The notes under the pieces: model-generated
Seen by the model: only the letters and a program-made list of their open reading frames with translations
Databases searched by the model: none
What the model was told of the DNA's origin: nothing
DNA from: Euperipatoides rowelli
Taxonomy: Eukaryota > Onychophora > Udeonychophora > Euonychophora > Peripatopsidae
Assembly (NCBI GenBank): GCA_003024985.2
Contig: PXIH01S0008600.1
Reading direction: 5' to 3' (one strand)
DNA length: 12,328 bases
Part shown: piece after piece, positions 1-9,075 of the stretch
Numbering within the stretch: the stretch's first letter is position 1
Layout: every line of letters starts with the position of its first letter
Position numbers and translations under genes: made by a program

Positions 1-43
1 GTATACCCTGTGCTTTTTTTACGACTACAGCCCTGGTCAGCCA

Positions 44-94
44 CAATTGTCATCACTTTCACTTTCAATTGAAAATGATGTTAAGTGACAATTG
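44..94. repeat. Imperfect palindrome, about 50 bp
   Basis: The outer arms CAATTGTCA (44-52) and TGACAATTG (86-94) are exact reverse complements. The centre contains TTCAATTGAA, itself a palindrome. The arms between are only partly complementary, and the left one includes ACTTTC hexamer repeats. The unit could be a decayed foldback element, or chance in AT-rich DNA. No flanking target duplication was seen. Confidence 0.4.
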
Positions 95-142
95 CCATTC
101 AATGAAAAAATTTCTGAATGAAAATGAAAGTATTTAGTAGAT

Positions 143-163
143 CAGAGGTGCGCAAAGTGGGGG
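143..163 (+). mobile_element. Possible hAT terminus, lone end
   Basis: The sequence begins CAGAGGTGCGCAAAGTGG and continues with a G run. Many hAT transposons have termini of the form CAG-(A/G)-GG-TG-n-n-CAAA-(C/G)-T, so this resembles one 5' end. No matching inverted end (CTTTGCGCACCTCTG) occurs in the window. The eight preceding bases do not fit the nTnnnnAn hAT target preference. This is therefore a resemblance only, and the element would be truncated. Confidence 0.25.
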
Positions 164-1351
164 TGCTAAATAAATTTAAATAAAAATGTTTTTTTTTTAG
201 ATTTTTTTTTTGCTCCGAGTGCTGAGAATCGGAAGAAGAAGAAAATAGTTCACATAAATGTTTTTGTTAGTGTAAAAAACAGTAAAATAAATTACAGTAT
301 ATATGCAAAGATGTTAGAAATATACTTTCAACGTCTTTGTATAACAAAAATGAATAAGTGCTTTACTGTTATGATGTATAACAGCTCCCTTTATTGGAGG
401 AAGCTGTCATTGACACATGCACAGTTAGCACATGTTTTATTACATGGTGAGTTCACCGTGTGTGTTATCAGCTAATAAAGTCATAATAAATTATCAAGTT
501 TATAAATCAATGAGTTGTCTCCAGGTATGTTTCAAATATTAACCAATTCTTTCGTATAAAATATTATTTTATGTGATAAAATACCATATAAACAAAACAT
601 AACAATCTGCAACTGCACGTGTTCAGTTTCATATTATGTTTTGTCTAAAAAAGGTATGAAAATACCGTTCACACTTCGAGTGGTGGCGAAAGCCCGCGCA
701 TGCCTAAGCCGATTTACATTCTGTTATAGTGATTATAATAAAATTGAATTTTTCTTAACAATTGGAAAATTGAATATTTTTGAAAATATGGGTAGGGGTG
801 CACACTGTGCAGGTGATGAAACCATATAAAAGGGTGTGCAACTTAAAAAGTTAGTGCACCTTTGTACTAGGCATCCACTACTGTGTCTGACTGTCTGTGA
901 TTGACAAATGTGGTGACTTAAATTATTGTTTTTGTTATTCAAATATCTAAAAAAATATTTTAAATTAAAATTTGCTGTTTTCCTCTTATTTTATGATTTT
1001 TTTAAAAATATTTTTTCAAGTGAAATATTGTAGGCCCCAAAAGGTTCATAGGCCCTTGTACTGTGTCAAATCAGTATAATGGATAAAGCGGCTCTGTTAG
1101 GACATAGTTATTTATTACTTTGAGTTAGGGTCCAATGATGGAGTGAGGGTAAGGACTGTAAATTTAAAAAAAAATAAAACTGCTGATATATTTGGTCATG
1201 TATTATATAATACACCAAACATGATTGGTTGTTATAGTAGTAATTCGTACAGATAAGTTTCCTCTGCATTTTGTCAACATTAATTTGGTTGAAATTACTT
1301 CAATAGCACTATTTGGGCCCAGGACCACATTTTGCTGTGTGTTACATTAGT
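164..1351. other. AT-rich DNA, no gene recognised
   Basis: This stretch is A+T rich with stop codons frequent in all frames. The small open frames at 641-829 (+) and 733-942 (-) overlap each other on opposite strands and resemble nothing known to me. There is a 14-bp perfect palindrome GTATTATATAATAC near 1198-1211. A sequence near 1126-1160 (AGTTAGGGTC ... GGACTGTAAA) vaguely recalls the core of the MITE beginning at 1360, but it is too short and diverged to call. Confidence 0.6.
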
Positions 1352-1359
1352 GTTATGTC

Positions 1360-1610
1360 GGTCAGATTCCGTTATTTGCCCACCAACATAATTAACGTTA
1401 GTATTCACTCTACAACTAAAACATAGTAGCGCATGGAATTAGTATTGTTTCTCACCAATTTTAGCATATTTTCTTTACAATCCTAACCTTACCATAACCC
1501 TGAATCCTAGGATAATCCAGAGGTGAAATAATCTTTTGCTGATCGCCGATCTAGATAATTTCAACTTACTACCGTCAGCCATATTGGTTGGCAGATAACA
1601 GAATAAGACA
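1360..1610. mobile_element. MITE family A, copy 1 (complete, non-autonomous)
   Basis: This is a 251-bp non-coding DNA element with inverted termini. The left end reads GGTCAGATTCCGTTATTTGC. The right end (1581-1610), read on the other strand, gives TGTCTTATTCTGTTATCTGC. About 23 of the first 29 positions agree once aligned. The whole unit matches, in opposite orientation, the element at 10596-10843 at roughly 85% by eye, including a core with telomere-like words (CCTAACCTTACC, ACCCTGAATCC). The flanks are GTTATGTC (1352-1359) and GTTTGTC (1611-1617). These are identical after removing one A, which fits a slightly decayed 8-bp target duplication. No transposase frame exists, so it would have been moved in trans. 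An 8-bp duplication with termini starting GG suggests Merlin or another IS-like superfamily rather than hAT, but this is inference. Confidence 0.85.
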
Positions 1611-1618
1611 GTTTGTCT

Positions 1619-3060
1619 TTTAAATTTAAAGATGTGCGATTGGTTATGGTTATTAATTTGAGGTGTTTGTCTATTTTTAGTGGTAGCCATTCTAGGAGTA
1701 ATAGTGTTATTTCTAGTTATTTTAATCTTTACAATTTTCTTGTTGACTGACATTTTATTGTCATCTTTCATTCATCATTTATATTAGTTCGTTTATTCAA
1801 ATTAATTATAAGTTTGTTTTTAGAATAATAATTACGGTATAATTTTATATTAAAAAAAAAAGAAAACTGGTAAAATTTTATTCATACTTAATTACACTAA
1901 ATCTACTCATTTATTTTATTTTTAAATTAAATGATAAAATATATTTCTAGAAACACTTATCTAATTATCAAATTTTAATTAAAAAACAAAAATATCTACT
2001 TATTGGATTTCTATACAAACTATTGTACAATAGTCTTCCATTATGCTTCATATACATTACATTGCAACAGGGTGAAATGTTTTAATCAGATTTACAACGT
2101 ACCCCCTCTAGCATGAACCGACACAACTAATATTTGATTTACTTTCAGTTTGAAGAGGTAATGAGTCCCTGTCATATCTCAATCAGAAATTGAAGTTATG
2201 TAATCTTTATTCTGTAAGCTTTGCAAAGAGAGAAATAGTTCAACTTCGTTCTTTCTCTCTCTTTTCTTTTCATGAAAGCAAATATTTCTTTAGAATTGTG
2301 ACAATCTTTTAGATGAAAATTCTTTTATACATTTATTATCTCGTTTCTCAAGATTGCTAGTCGTTCTTTGTTATAAAGTAAAATACAAAAAAAAAATTTA
2401 CCAAATTGTTTGACTCGATTGTTTGATCTGCATGGAAAGATTTATCTGCTCTGGTGACCTTCATTCGGTTATGAAAGATTTGAATATCAGCATTTTCTTT
2501 GTTTGACCCACTTTTACTTTGAACTGTCAGAAATTATTTATGCCTGTTTACCATCATAGTCATGTTCTACATGCAACTCTTTATTATTTAGTTTAAAGAA
2601 AAATGCAAATATTCCAAATAAATAGAATATTCAACTTTTTAGTTTACTATCAATTCTAATGTTAGACAAGCGACTTTGAACCAGTGTCAGTAGTTTAATT
2701 TGTGTGAATAGTTTAAGTATGTGAACATGATGTGTGTTCGTCTTTAGCAAACCTTTTTAATTACCGTAGAATTCCGATCACATGCACATTTACCATTCGT
2801 TTAGGGGGGAAAGGGGTTGGCGGAACTTGGAGCCCTTGTTCGGTGCCATGCAAGTGAACCTTGGATTTACCACAATTCACCGCAAAACTGCACTTGTTTG
2901 TCTGTAATCAGAAATCTTTAAAATGCTGTGTTTCAAAACTGTGCACTTTAGGGTTATGTGCAAACACTCAGCTGAACCATAGATGAGGTAAAAACTAAGA
3001 AACGCAGTTGCATGGAACGGCTTGGACTTCTTTCAGCATAATAAAAAATTTAAATGTGGT
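1619..3060. other. AT-rich DNA, no gene recognised
   Basis: No open frame of interest lies here. The one frame that reaches in, at 1475-1771 on the minus strand, runs across the right border of the MITE and is incidental. A purine/pyrimidine hairpin is visible near 2225-2266, with arms AAAGAGAGAAA and TTTCTCTCTCTTT. A short G-rich run (GGGGGGAAAGGGG) lies near 2804-2816. Otherwise I see only AT-rich sequence with A and T tracts. Confidence 0.6.
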
Positions 3061-3063
3061 AAT

Positions 3064-3430
3064 GGCACATTTGTTTGACGATGGCATGCTTATTCGATAG
3101 TTCCCTCATTTCATAGTGCACTTGTTTGACGATAGCGCACTTGTTTGATATTGCACTTGTTTGACGTTGGCATGCTTGTTTGACGTTGGCATGCTTGTTT
3201 GATAGTGCACTTGTTTGATGATAGCGCACTTGTTTGACGATGGGCACTTGTTTGACATTAGCATACTTGTTTGATAGTGCACTTGTTTGACGATAGCACA
3301 CTTGTTTGACAATGGGCACTTGTTTGATGTTGGCATACTTGTTTGATAGTTCACTTGTTTGACGATGGTACACTTGTTTGACGATGGGCACTTGTTTGAT
3401 GTTGGCGTACTTGTTTGACGATGGTACACT
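3064..3430. repeat. Minisatellite, ~18-bp monomers in 72-bp higher-order units
   Basis: The motif CACTTGTTTGA(C/T) recurs about twenty times. Spacers alternate among GATAGCG, GATGG, GTTGGCAT and ATAGTG. From 3189 the array is ordered: blocks starting at 3189, 3261, 3333 and 3405 are exactly 72 bp apart. Each full block is four monomers of 18, 17, 19 and 18 bp. Blocks one and two differ at about 7 of 72 positions and blocks two and three at about 4, so the right side is the more homogeneous. From 3118 to 3188 the monomers (17, 18, 17, 19 bp) are not in this order, and 3064-3117 is degenerate. Because 72 is a multiple of three and the motif lacks stops on the minus strand, long frames appear there (3050-3391 and 3106-3498) in two different registers. 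They are by-products of the repeat, not genes. Confidence 0.95.
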
Positions 3431-4112
3431 TTACCTGAGAAATAGGGCAGCGGTTTTATTTGGTGAGGCACCCTTTGATGACATTCTATGGTATTCAAAT
3501 TATGTTATTTTTTCATTGTCATTAAGCGCACAAATTGAAGTAGACCATTTGTCACTAAATTAGTTTAGAAAGTCTCATCATTTCATTTTAAACTTTCTAA
3601 CCTCATTTGAGATGTGGGTTATTTTGGGCGATTTGAATTTTCAAAATGGCGATCAAAAAAATATTCTTACTTCCACTGTGCATTTTTAGCCACAGTTAAA
3701 GGGATCGTTAATATGTATGTAAAAACTGATAGTGAGAATATTTGAGATGGCATTGGGATATTTTTTCTTTTTAATCATATACAATCCTATCATGAAGTTT
3801 ACATTCATTATTTTTTTTTTGGATGGCGGAGTACCTCAATTATGAATATTTTGTAAAGGAAGATACAGTATTTGTTAAATATTCTTCTATACAGACTTTT
3901 TTATGATTTGACTCATCACTGTTTTACTTTCACTTTCACTTTCATCGGAATTACTGTTGCTTAAAGCATATGAAGTATTGTATTAAGTACTTTGTTGCTC
4001 AGGTTCTACCATGTGGTTTACCGTAAAAGTATAACTTATCGTTGGTCTATGAAATGAAACAATCATGTATACTATAAACTATACCGAAAATAACGAAATG
4101 AACTGAAAATAA
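3431..4112. other. AT-rich DNA, no gene recognised
   Basis: The open frame at 3378-3563 on the plus strand starts inside the minisatellite and shows no recognisable domain. A short ACTTTC hexamer run lies at 3926-3943, like the one near 55-66. The part just upstream of 4113 could be more of the retrotransposon whose end lies at 4113-4295, but stops in all frames hide any similarity. Confidence 0.5.
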
Positions 4113-4295
4113 TTTGAATTGCTCTATCAGGTCGTTTCATTTTGGAATAGATTGCCAGAAAAAAAAATAGGGAAGTTAGATCAGTTGATGTTGAAGCGTT
4201 GGTTGGACGATTTTATGGATGACTTAATTATTTATAACAAGGTTGTGTCAATTATACTACGATACTTTAATCGCTCGCTACATAGCCTGTACTAG
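4113..4295 (+). pseudogene. Non-LTR retrotransposon ORF2 C-terminal fragment (CR1/Jockey type)
   Basis: The frame between TAA at 4110 and TAG at 4293 encodes 60 residues without a start codon. Its first half reads VVSFWNRLPEKK, then about ten residues later LMLKRWLDDFMDD. The arrangement V-V-x-x-W-N-x-L-P followed by a hydrophobic-x-x-(F/L)-K-x-x-L-D-x-F helix is characteristic of the region just after the reverse transcriptase domain in CR1, L2 and Jockey-clade ORF2 proteins. Nothing of the catalytic domain (the YADD motif) is seen upstream; the frame there is closed by stops. The remnant is thus 5' truncated or decayed, as is common for such elements. After the frame closes, the DNA becomes ordinary AT-rich sequence with no clear tail or target duplication. 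The identification rests on one short motif. Confidence 0.5.
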
Positions 4296-5202
4296 ACATT
4301 GATAAGCAAAACATTTTCTCTATAACAATCATTTATCGTAGTTTAATCTCCAAATTTATAAATAAATCCATGTTAGCATTTACAATAAGTTTAAGCATGT
4401 TTGTATCTCACCATTTAATGCTCATTTATATGTCTACACGATGCGTGTCTATTGTGTAAAAACGGTTACTTTTTGTAAGATCTCACACACTGCTGCAGTG
4501 TGCAATTAAAAGACGAATAGCCATCCAGCATCTGTAATTATTGAAAAAATACAATTTTTACGCACAGCTAGCCACTTGCTCTCTGTCTTGTTAGCATCGA
4601 ACCAACTTAGGTTTTCTAAGTAGAGGGCAGCACATTGTGTTTTTTGTCTCAATTGATTGTGTTTGAAAACATCATATTTGAAAATGGATTTTCATAAAGC
4701 AGTAAATGAAGTAAAAATAAAATATTTTACTTAATACTAGACGTTTATTAGAATTCATTTTGATGTGTAAAACTAAAAATCGTAGCTATTGGGAATAGGA
4801 GGAGGAATTTGATTGGCTATTGTATAGAACAATTTCATTGATTTGGTCTGATTCCTACCGAAAGCTATGAACAACTTTACGCACATATCTATGTTTATGA
4901 GACAGATTAAATGGTTCGGAGATTTGTCCGTAAAAGTATAAATGTGCTATAATTCTCAAATTGCCCCAACATATTAAACAATGAATGTATCAATATTTTT
5001 CACTTTGAATTTTTTAAAACTTATGAACCGTAATAAAACATAAATAATGTTTTTCATGATGAATAAAGACTAAAACTAAGTTACACTAATATAGACCAAA
5101 ATTTTATAATTTCTCGTAACCTGTCGGCGAGATTTTCAAATATAGTTTCAATCGTAGTTAAAATTTTTCGTATCACCACATTTTTTTTATTATTAGATTC
5201 CT
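4296..5202. other. AT-rich DNA, no gene recognised
   Basis: No open frame or repeat family is recognised. The first part may be 3' untranslated sequence of the retrotransposon remnant ending at 4295. A 7-bp-arm hairpin CACACTG-CTG-CAGTGTG lies near 4486-4502. An AAGTAAAA/TTTTACTT inverted pair flanks 4717-4724. Both are short enough to be chance. Confidence 0.55.
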
Positions 5203-5292
5203 AAACTTTACCCCTACCCTGAACCCTAACTCCAACTACTGTGAAATACACTAGTTATCCAACCCTATGATAATCAAAATGTGAAATACACT
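5203..5292 (+). repeat. Diverged MITE A core with internal ~40-bp duplication
   Basis: CCTATGATAATCAAAATGTG (from 5263) aligns with CCTAGGATAATCCAGAGGTG in MITE copy 1 (from 1506). Both continue GAAATA, giving about 20 of 25 matches. Just upstream, TTACCCCTACCCTGAACCCT resembles the CCTTACCATAACCCTGAATCC core in the same order. Within the block the 13-mer TGTGAAATACACT occurs twice, at 5240-5252 and 5280-5292. AACCCT also occurs twice, at 5222 and 5261, so a ~40-bp unit is tandemly duplicated. No intact terminus lies at the distance expected from copy 1. It is a relic or a distant cousin of the family. Confidence 0.5.
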
Positions 5293-5530
5293 TGTGTATG
5301 AAATACATATATTAAAATAATATGCAGTTCGAGATCTTCAAGGCACTTCGCTTGCTACAACGTTATCTGTCACGGCCTGCAGTAACATTCAAAATCACAT
5401 TATGACCCAAAGTAGCCTACATTGTTTATTTTTGCAAAATATTGACCTTTTTGAAAAAAAAAAGAATATCAGGTTTAGATTTTGATAATTCATACACCTC
5501 AAATAAATTTGAAAGAAGCTATACCGGGAT
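5293..5530. other. AT-rich DNA, no gene recognised
   Basis: No feature is recognised. The minus-strand frame 5395-5592 runs out of this stretch into the hAT element at 5539 and is an accident of that junction. This stretch may be the middle of a disrupted MITE A relative, whose core is at 5203-5292 and whose lone terminus is at 6051-6078. It is longer than the intact copies allow. Confidence 0.4.
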
Positions 5531-5538
5531 ATTTTGAG
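5531..5538. repeat. hAT target-site duplication, left
   Basis: ATTTTGAG here matches ATTTTGAT at 5896-5903 in 7 of 8 positions. Position 2 is T and position 7 is A, as in the nTnnnnAn preference of hAT transposases. Confidence 0.85.
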
Positions 5539-5895
5539 CAGTGTTTCTTTCAGGCATACTTCCGGGGAGCTTTGCCCCCCTCCCGGGAGCAAACCAACTG
5601 CCCCCCCCCCCCCCTGGGGGAAATTGAGAAAAAATAAAAATATTATAAAAGGAAACAGAAAGTCAACAAAACGTAAGTAAATGACACAAAGTCAACATAA
5701 CGGCCACTGTACTAATCAAAAAAAAAAACTTATCAAATCAGACAGAAAGGCAACAAAACTTCGTCAACCAAAAAAAGAAAAAGAAAGCTCATCAAATCAG
5801 ACAAAGGCAACAAAATGTCCAGTAAACCAAAAAAAAAAAAGATTACACCTTGCCCTCCTCCCTCCCCCGGAAAAAATTGTCTGAAAGAAACACTG
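5539..5895. mobile_element. Non-autonomous hAT element (MITE), complete
   Basis: A 357-bp element is bounded by CAGTGTTTCTTTCAG (5539-5553) and its exact reverse complement CTGAAAGAAACACTG (5881-5895). Similarity continues inward through a TTCCGGGG word on each side. Termini starting CAGTG, 15 bp long, with 8-bp flanking duplications are the signature of the hAT superfamily. It encodes no transposase and would depend on one supplied elsewhere. Composition is lopsided. The left third is very C/G rich (a C run of 14 near 5601-5614, and CCCGGGAG). The middle is A-rich and built from repeats. The plus-strand frame at 5681-5884, rich in Lys and Gln, arises from that A-rich repeat and is not a credible gene. 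Confidence 0.9.
5655..5860 (+). repeat. Imperfect tandem repeats inside the hAT element
   Basis: The words GTCAACAAAACG, ATCAAATCAGACAGAAAGGC and ATCAAATCAGACAAAGGC are followed by AACAAAA and an (A)n run, about three times. The repeat unit is about 55-75 bp and varies mainly by A-tract length. Such internal arrays are common in non-autonomous hAT elements and probably arose by replication slippage or unequal exchange. Confidence 0.6.
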
Positions 5896-5903
5896 ATTTT
5901 GAT
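5896..5903. repeat. hAT target-site duplication, right
   Basis: ATTTTGAT is the partner of ATTTTGAG at 5531-5538, with one mismatch at the last base. Confidence 0.85.
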
Positions 5904-6050
5904 CCATTACGATAAATGAAAATATAATCCGCATATTAATTAACTAAATTATTTACTTATTAAAATTATTTAAATATATTTGTTTAACACAAGTTTAACG
6001 CTATTAATAAACTAAGAATGAAAAAAAAAATAGAGTGAAATAATAATAAT

Positions 6051-6078
6051 ATTGGTGGGCGGATAACGGAATCTAACT
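6051..6078. mobile_element. Lone terminus of MITE family A
   Basis: Read on the minus strand this is AGTTAGATTCCGTTATCCGC followed by CCACCAATAT. It matches the family A terminus (GGTCAGATTCCGTTATCTGC then CCACCAATAT) with about four differences. In this orientation it would be the right-hand end of an element extending leftward. The adjoining sequence (AT-rich, 5904-6050) does not match the family interior, and no partner terminus was found. It is a truncated or rearranged copy, possibly once joined to the core relic at 5203-5292. Confidence 0.65.
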
Positions 6079-8173
6079 TAACCGTATTTTTTTTTTTGTC
6101 AATACCGTATATTTACAAATTGATTTAGGAAAAAATAAAAAAAGCTATTTGCTACCACGAATTTGAAATGTGAACCACATGAAATGGATTTAAATATTGC
6201 TGAATATTTTTATATTCATTTTCTTTTTTTTTAACATTCTTGAAATTTCCGATAAATGTTTATTAAAAGAAATTAGGCAAAACATTACAAAGAATCATTC
6301 TTTTCATTTATCTTTTTTAAAAAAAAAATCTTTATTTTAAGAACTATTTTGAATTTCTTAAATTTCTTTGATCACCTTAATATAGACATTTGATTTACAG
6401 TATATTATCACTCTCTTATCACTCTAAAACTTTACATCAAAATTTAAGGTTTTAATCTATTTGCTACTTGTAATAATAAATGTCTTAATTTTTTTAAAAA
6501 AAATGTGGCCATAACCATAAATTCTACTTTTTTTTTTTAATCAAAACTCAATTTTTTTTTTTTTTGATGAACATTATTACATTGTTACAAATGTGGCTTT
6601 TTTTCTCTCTTTCTTTTATCATTAGTCATCTTAATAATTAAATTTTTGGTTATAAAATAAATATACTGAATATCGAATGAAGTAATTTAATAATATAATA
6701 GATAAAAATCTCCAATGATATAAAAATGTGGTAGAATTGGATTTTTTTTAATGTACCATAGGCCTTATTAATTATATATATATACACCAGAACCTCTATT
6801 TGAGATGTTTTGTTATTGAGTCATTGGATATAAAGACTATTTTTTTTTTTTAATTTTGAGTTATTATATTTTTTCATTATTGAGTCGTTAATAAATAAAA
6901 TTAAGAAGAAAAAAATGCAAATGCCATCAACTTGAGCCAATCTCCGGGGTTATGCATACTAGGACATTATTTCACTAGTAATTATGAGAAATTAAAAACA
7001 ACTATGTTGTAATCCTAACATCAAAGGTCGCTTTGGATTGTTTGAAAGTGGCATAATAAAGTGAGATTATCTTAATTATTTGATGGAATGAGAAGAAATA
7101 ATGAATTAAACATGGCTTTTAAGGTAAAAATAAAACATTTTAGCTATTGTTTACGTTAGCAATGATAATAGACATTAACTGTTAAATAAGACAAGGAACA
7201 AGTGAATAGATCTGCGTAAATATTAAATTTTTCCAATAATTATGAACACTGATGGATCGTTGTCCATCTTTTTAATTGTATTCACCTGACTGCATTATGA
7301 AAAGCTACTCATATTTTACGCAACGGATAGCTTGACGTACTGTAGATGTATAAAAGTCTTTATTCTGAAGATTTGAGTTTTGTTGTAATGATATTATTAT
7401 TATTAATTGCGTTTATTTCTTTACAACAAAAATACATTAGGTACATATATCAATATATGTATATAACAATTATACTGTAGTAGAAAAAAAATATATAATT
7501 TAATTATCGCTTATCATCATTTTATAGCGACTATTAGATAAAAGGCCATAGCCCGTGAGGATGTTGGCTTGATTTACAATTATTCCAAAAGATAAATGAT
7601 TGAAAAAATGACTCTAAATAGTTAATTACAGTAGACTAAAGCAGAACCGGAACTCAGCAACCTAACAACAGAATAACCAAATAAACCAGGTGAAGACATT
7701 TCAACACTAAAGTCACAATACAGGTGTAATCCATCACATAAATTCCTCGAAGAAATTCCAAACACTGCAAACCGCCATTAATTAAACGTAAATAAGTTAA
7801 AGGAGTCAGATCTGATACAGCAAACGTCGACAGCATTAATGAAATAATATAAAATGAAAGTTAAAATGAAAAATAGCAATTAATTAAATATTCTTGCTTC
7901 TGAATATATAATATAAAATAATGAAGCGCAGATACTAGCAAAGGAACCAAACATCTCAGGCCCTCGGAATTGCCTAGGTCACCGAAAGCAAATGAACACT
8001 GCGATACGAATGATCCACTGCTAAAGTCAAAAGACCAAATGAAACCGTAGATTCCTTGATAGCTCATACACATAATAAACAAAAAACAATAAGTTGAAAC
8101 AAAGAATTAACTATATATACAAAATAATACTATTTACATAATGGACTAAGCTGCCATGACAGGCGCTACAACC
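6079..8173. other. Very AT-rich DNA, no gene recognised
   Basis: This is the most A+T-rich part of the window, with many T and A runs of 8-14 bases and a short TA run near 6776-6783. Near 6787 the words CCAGAACCTCTATTTGAG recall pogo/Tigger-type termini. Between 6822 and 6890 the phrase TTATTGAGTCATT recurs loosely three times. 7654-8082 has somewhat higher G+C and two hydrophobic minus-strand frames (60 and 73 codons) in different registers. I recognise no family in them, so I leave them uncalled. Confidence 0.55.
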
Positions 8174-8222
8174 GGGTACTATTAGATCATTGTTTTCTCT
8201 AAACAATGATCTAATAATACCC
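8174..8222. repeat. Near-perfect hairpin, 22-bp arms and 5-base loop
   Basis: The arm from 8174 starts GGGTACTATTAGATCATTGT. The right arm (8201-8222), read on the other strand, starts GGGTATTATTAGATCATTGT. They match at 21 of 22 positions around the loop TCTCT. On the plus-strand RNA the single mismatch is an A-C pair; on the minus strand it is a G-U wobble. It could be a small foldback element, a template-switch palindrome, or a hairpin RNA. The stem is shorter and more perfect than a usual animal microRNA precursor, and no flanking target duplication was seen. Confidence 0.75.
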
Positions 8223-9075
8223 AACTTCATAAAGAAATTTTAAAAGAACCATCTATCTCAAGAATGAATGTATTTGTAAAAGAGTAGTTACCTTATGAGG
8301 TCACAAGGAGGGTTTTTCTTCTTAAAAAATGGAACGTGATCATCTCATAAGTACTTTATTATTTTTAGTCATTATTTATTGCAACTAAGCAAATAGAAAT
8401 TGATCTCATAATAATAAAATAATGTGTTCTATATAAATAAACAGTTTATTTGACGGTTCTTCCAAAATCTGGTAATCATATTCCTGATTGACAGTAAGAA
8501 CAAAATAATATCAAATGGTCTGTCGGGAATAAAAGCCACCATTTTGTAATTCATTTATCCATATAAAAAACGTATTTGAAATTTATTTATATCTTGCATC
8601 AGATAAATAAAAAAGCATATTATAAATTATTATTTCATGCCAAACAAAAGAACAATTTAATGAAAACAAAATGCAGTAATTTGAAGAGGAAAAAAAAAAA
8701 CACATAGAATTTTTATTTTATATTTAGCAATAGAATAAACAATCTGTAATTGATAAATCCATGACGATATGATTAGAAAATAAGGAAACAATTAAATTAG
8801 AACTTGTTTATATAACACAAAACCTTATACAAAGTTAAATATTATATCCTTAAAAAAATATCCTTAAAAAAAACTTGATATACAAACAACATCATAATAA
8901 TGTTTTACATGATGATTGGGTTTCTATAGTTGACTTTTACTCTCACAAGAGGGACTGTAAATCACAATTTATTTATCAATAATTTCTTGATAAAATTAAA
9001 ACAGTAGCATCTTTAAACTTAACACTTTTATAAGCCTGTTTAAAATACTAGAATTATTTATTGCGTATTATATTG
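8223..9075. other. AT-rich DNA, no gene recognised
   Basis: No open frame above the noise level lies here. The word ATATCCTTAAAAAA is tandemly doubled near 8845-8872. I see no element termini, RNA gene signature or splice-like arrangement. Confidence 0.55.

Noticed and set aside
819-835. TATA-box promoter (CATATAAAAGGG)
   Set aside because: The match to a TATA box is good, but no open frame, initiator or transcript evidence follows. Such strings are common in AT-rich DNA.
3064-3430. CRISPR array
   Set aside because: The repeats are contiguous 17-19 bp monomers without unique spacers, in a eukaryotic setting; this is a minisatellite.
4561-4612. Second SINE or tRNA (ATCGAACC as reverse-strand box B)
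   Set aside because: No box A complement lies at the required distance, and the flanks do not match the SINE at 10368.
7654-8082. Pair of hydrophobic minus-strand frames as membrane-protein exons
   Set aside because: They are in different registers, match no family I know and lack convincing splice sites. Hydrophobic translations are expected from T-rich strands. A faint similarity between the two (GGAAT.TA, TGACTTTAG) has inconsistent spacing.
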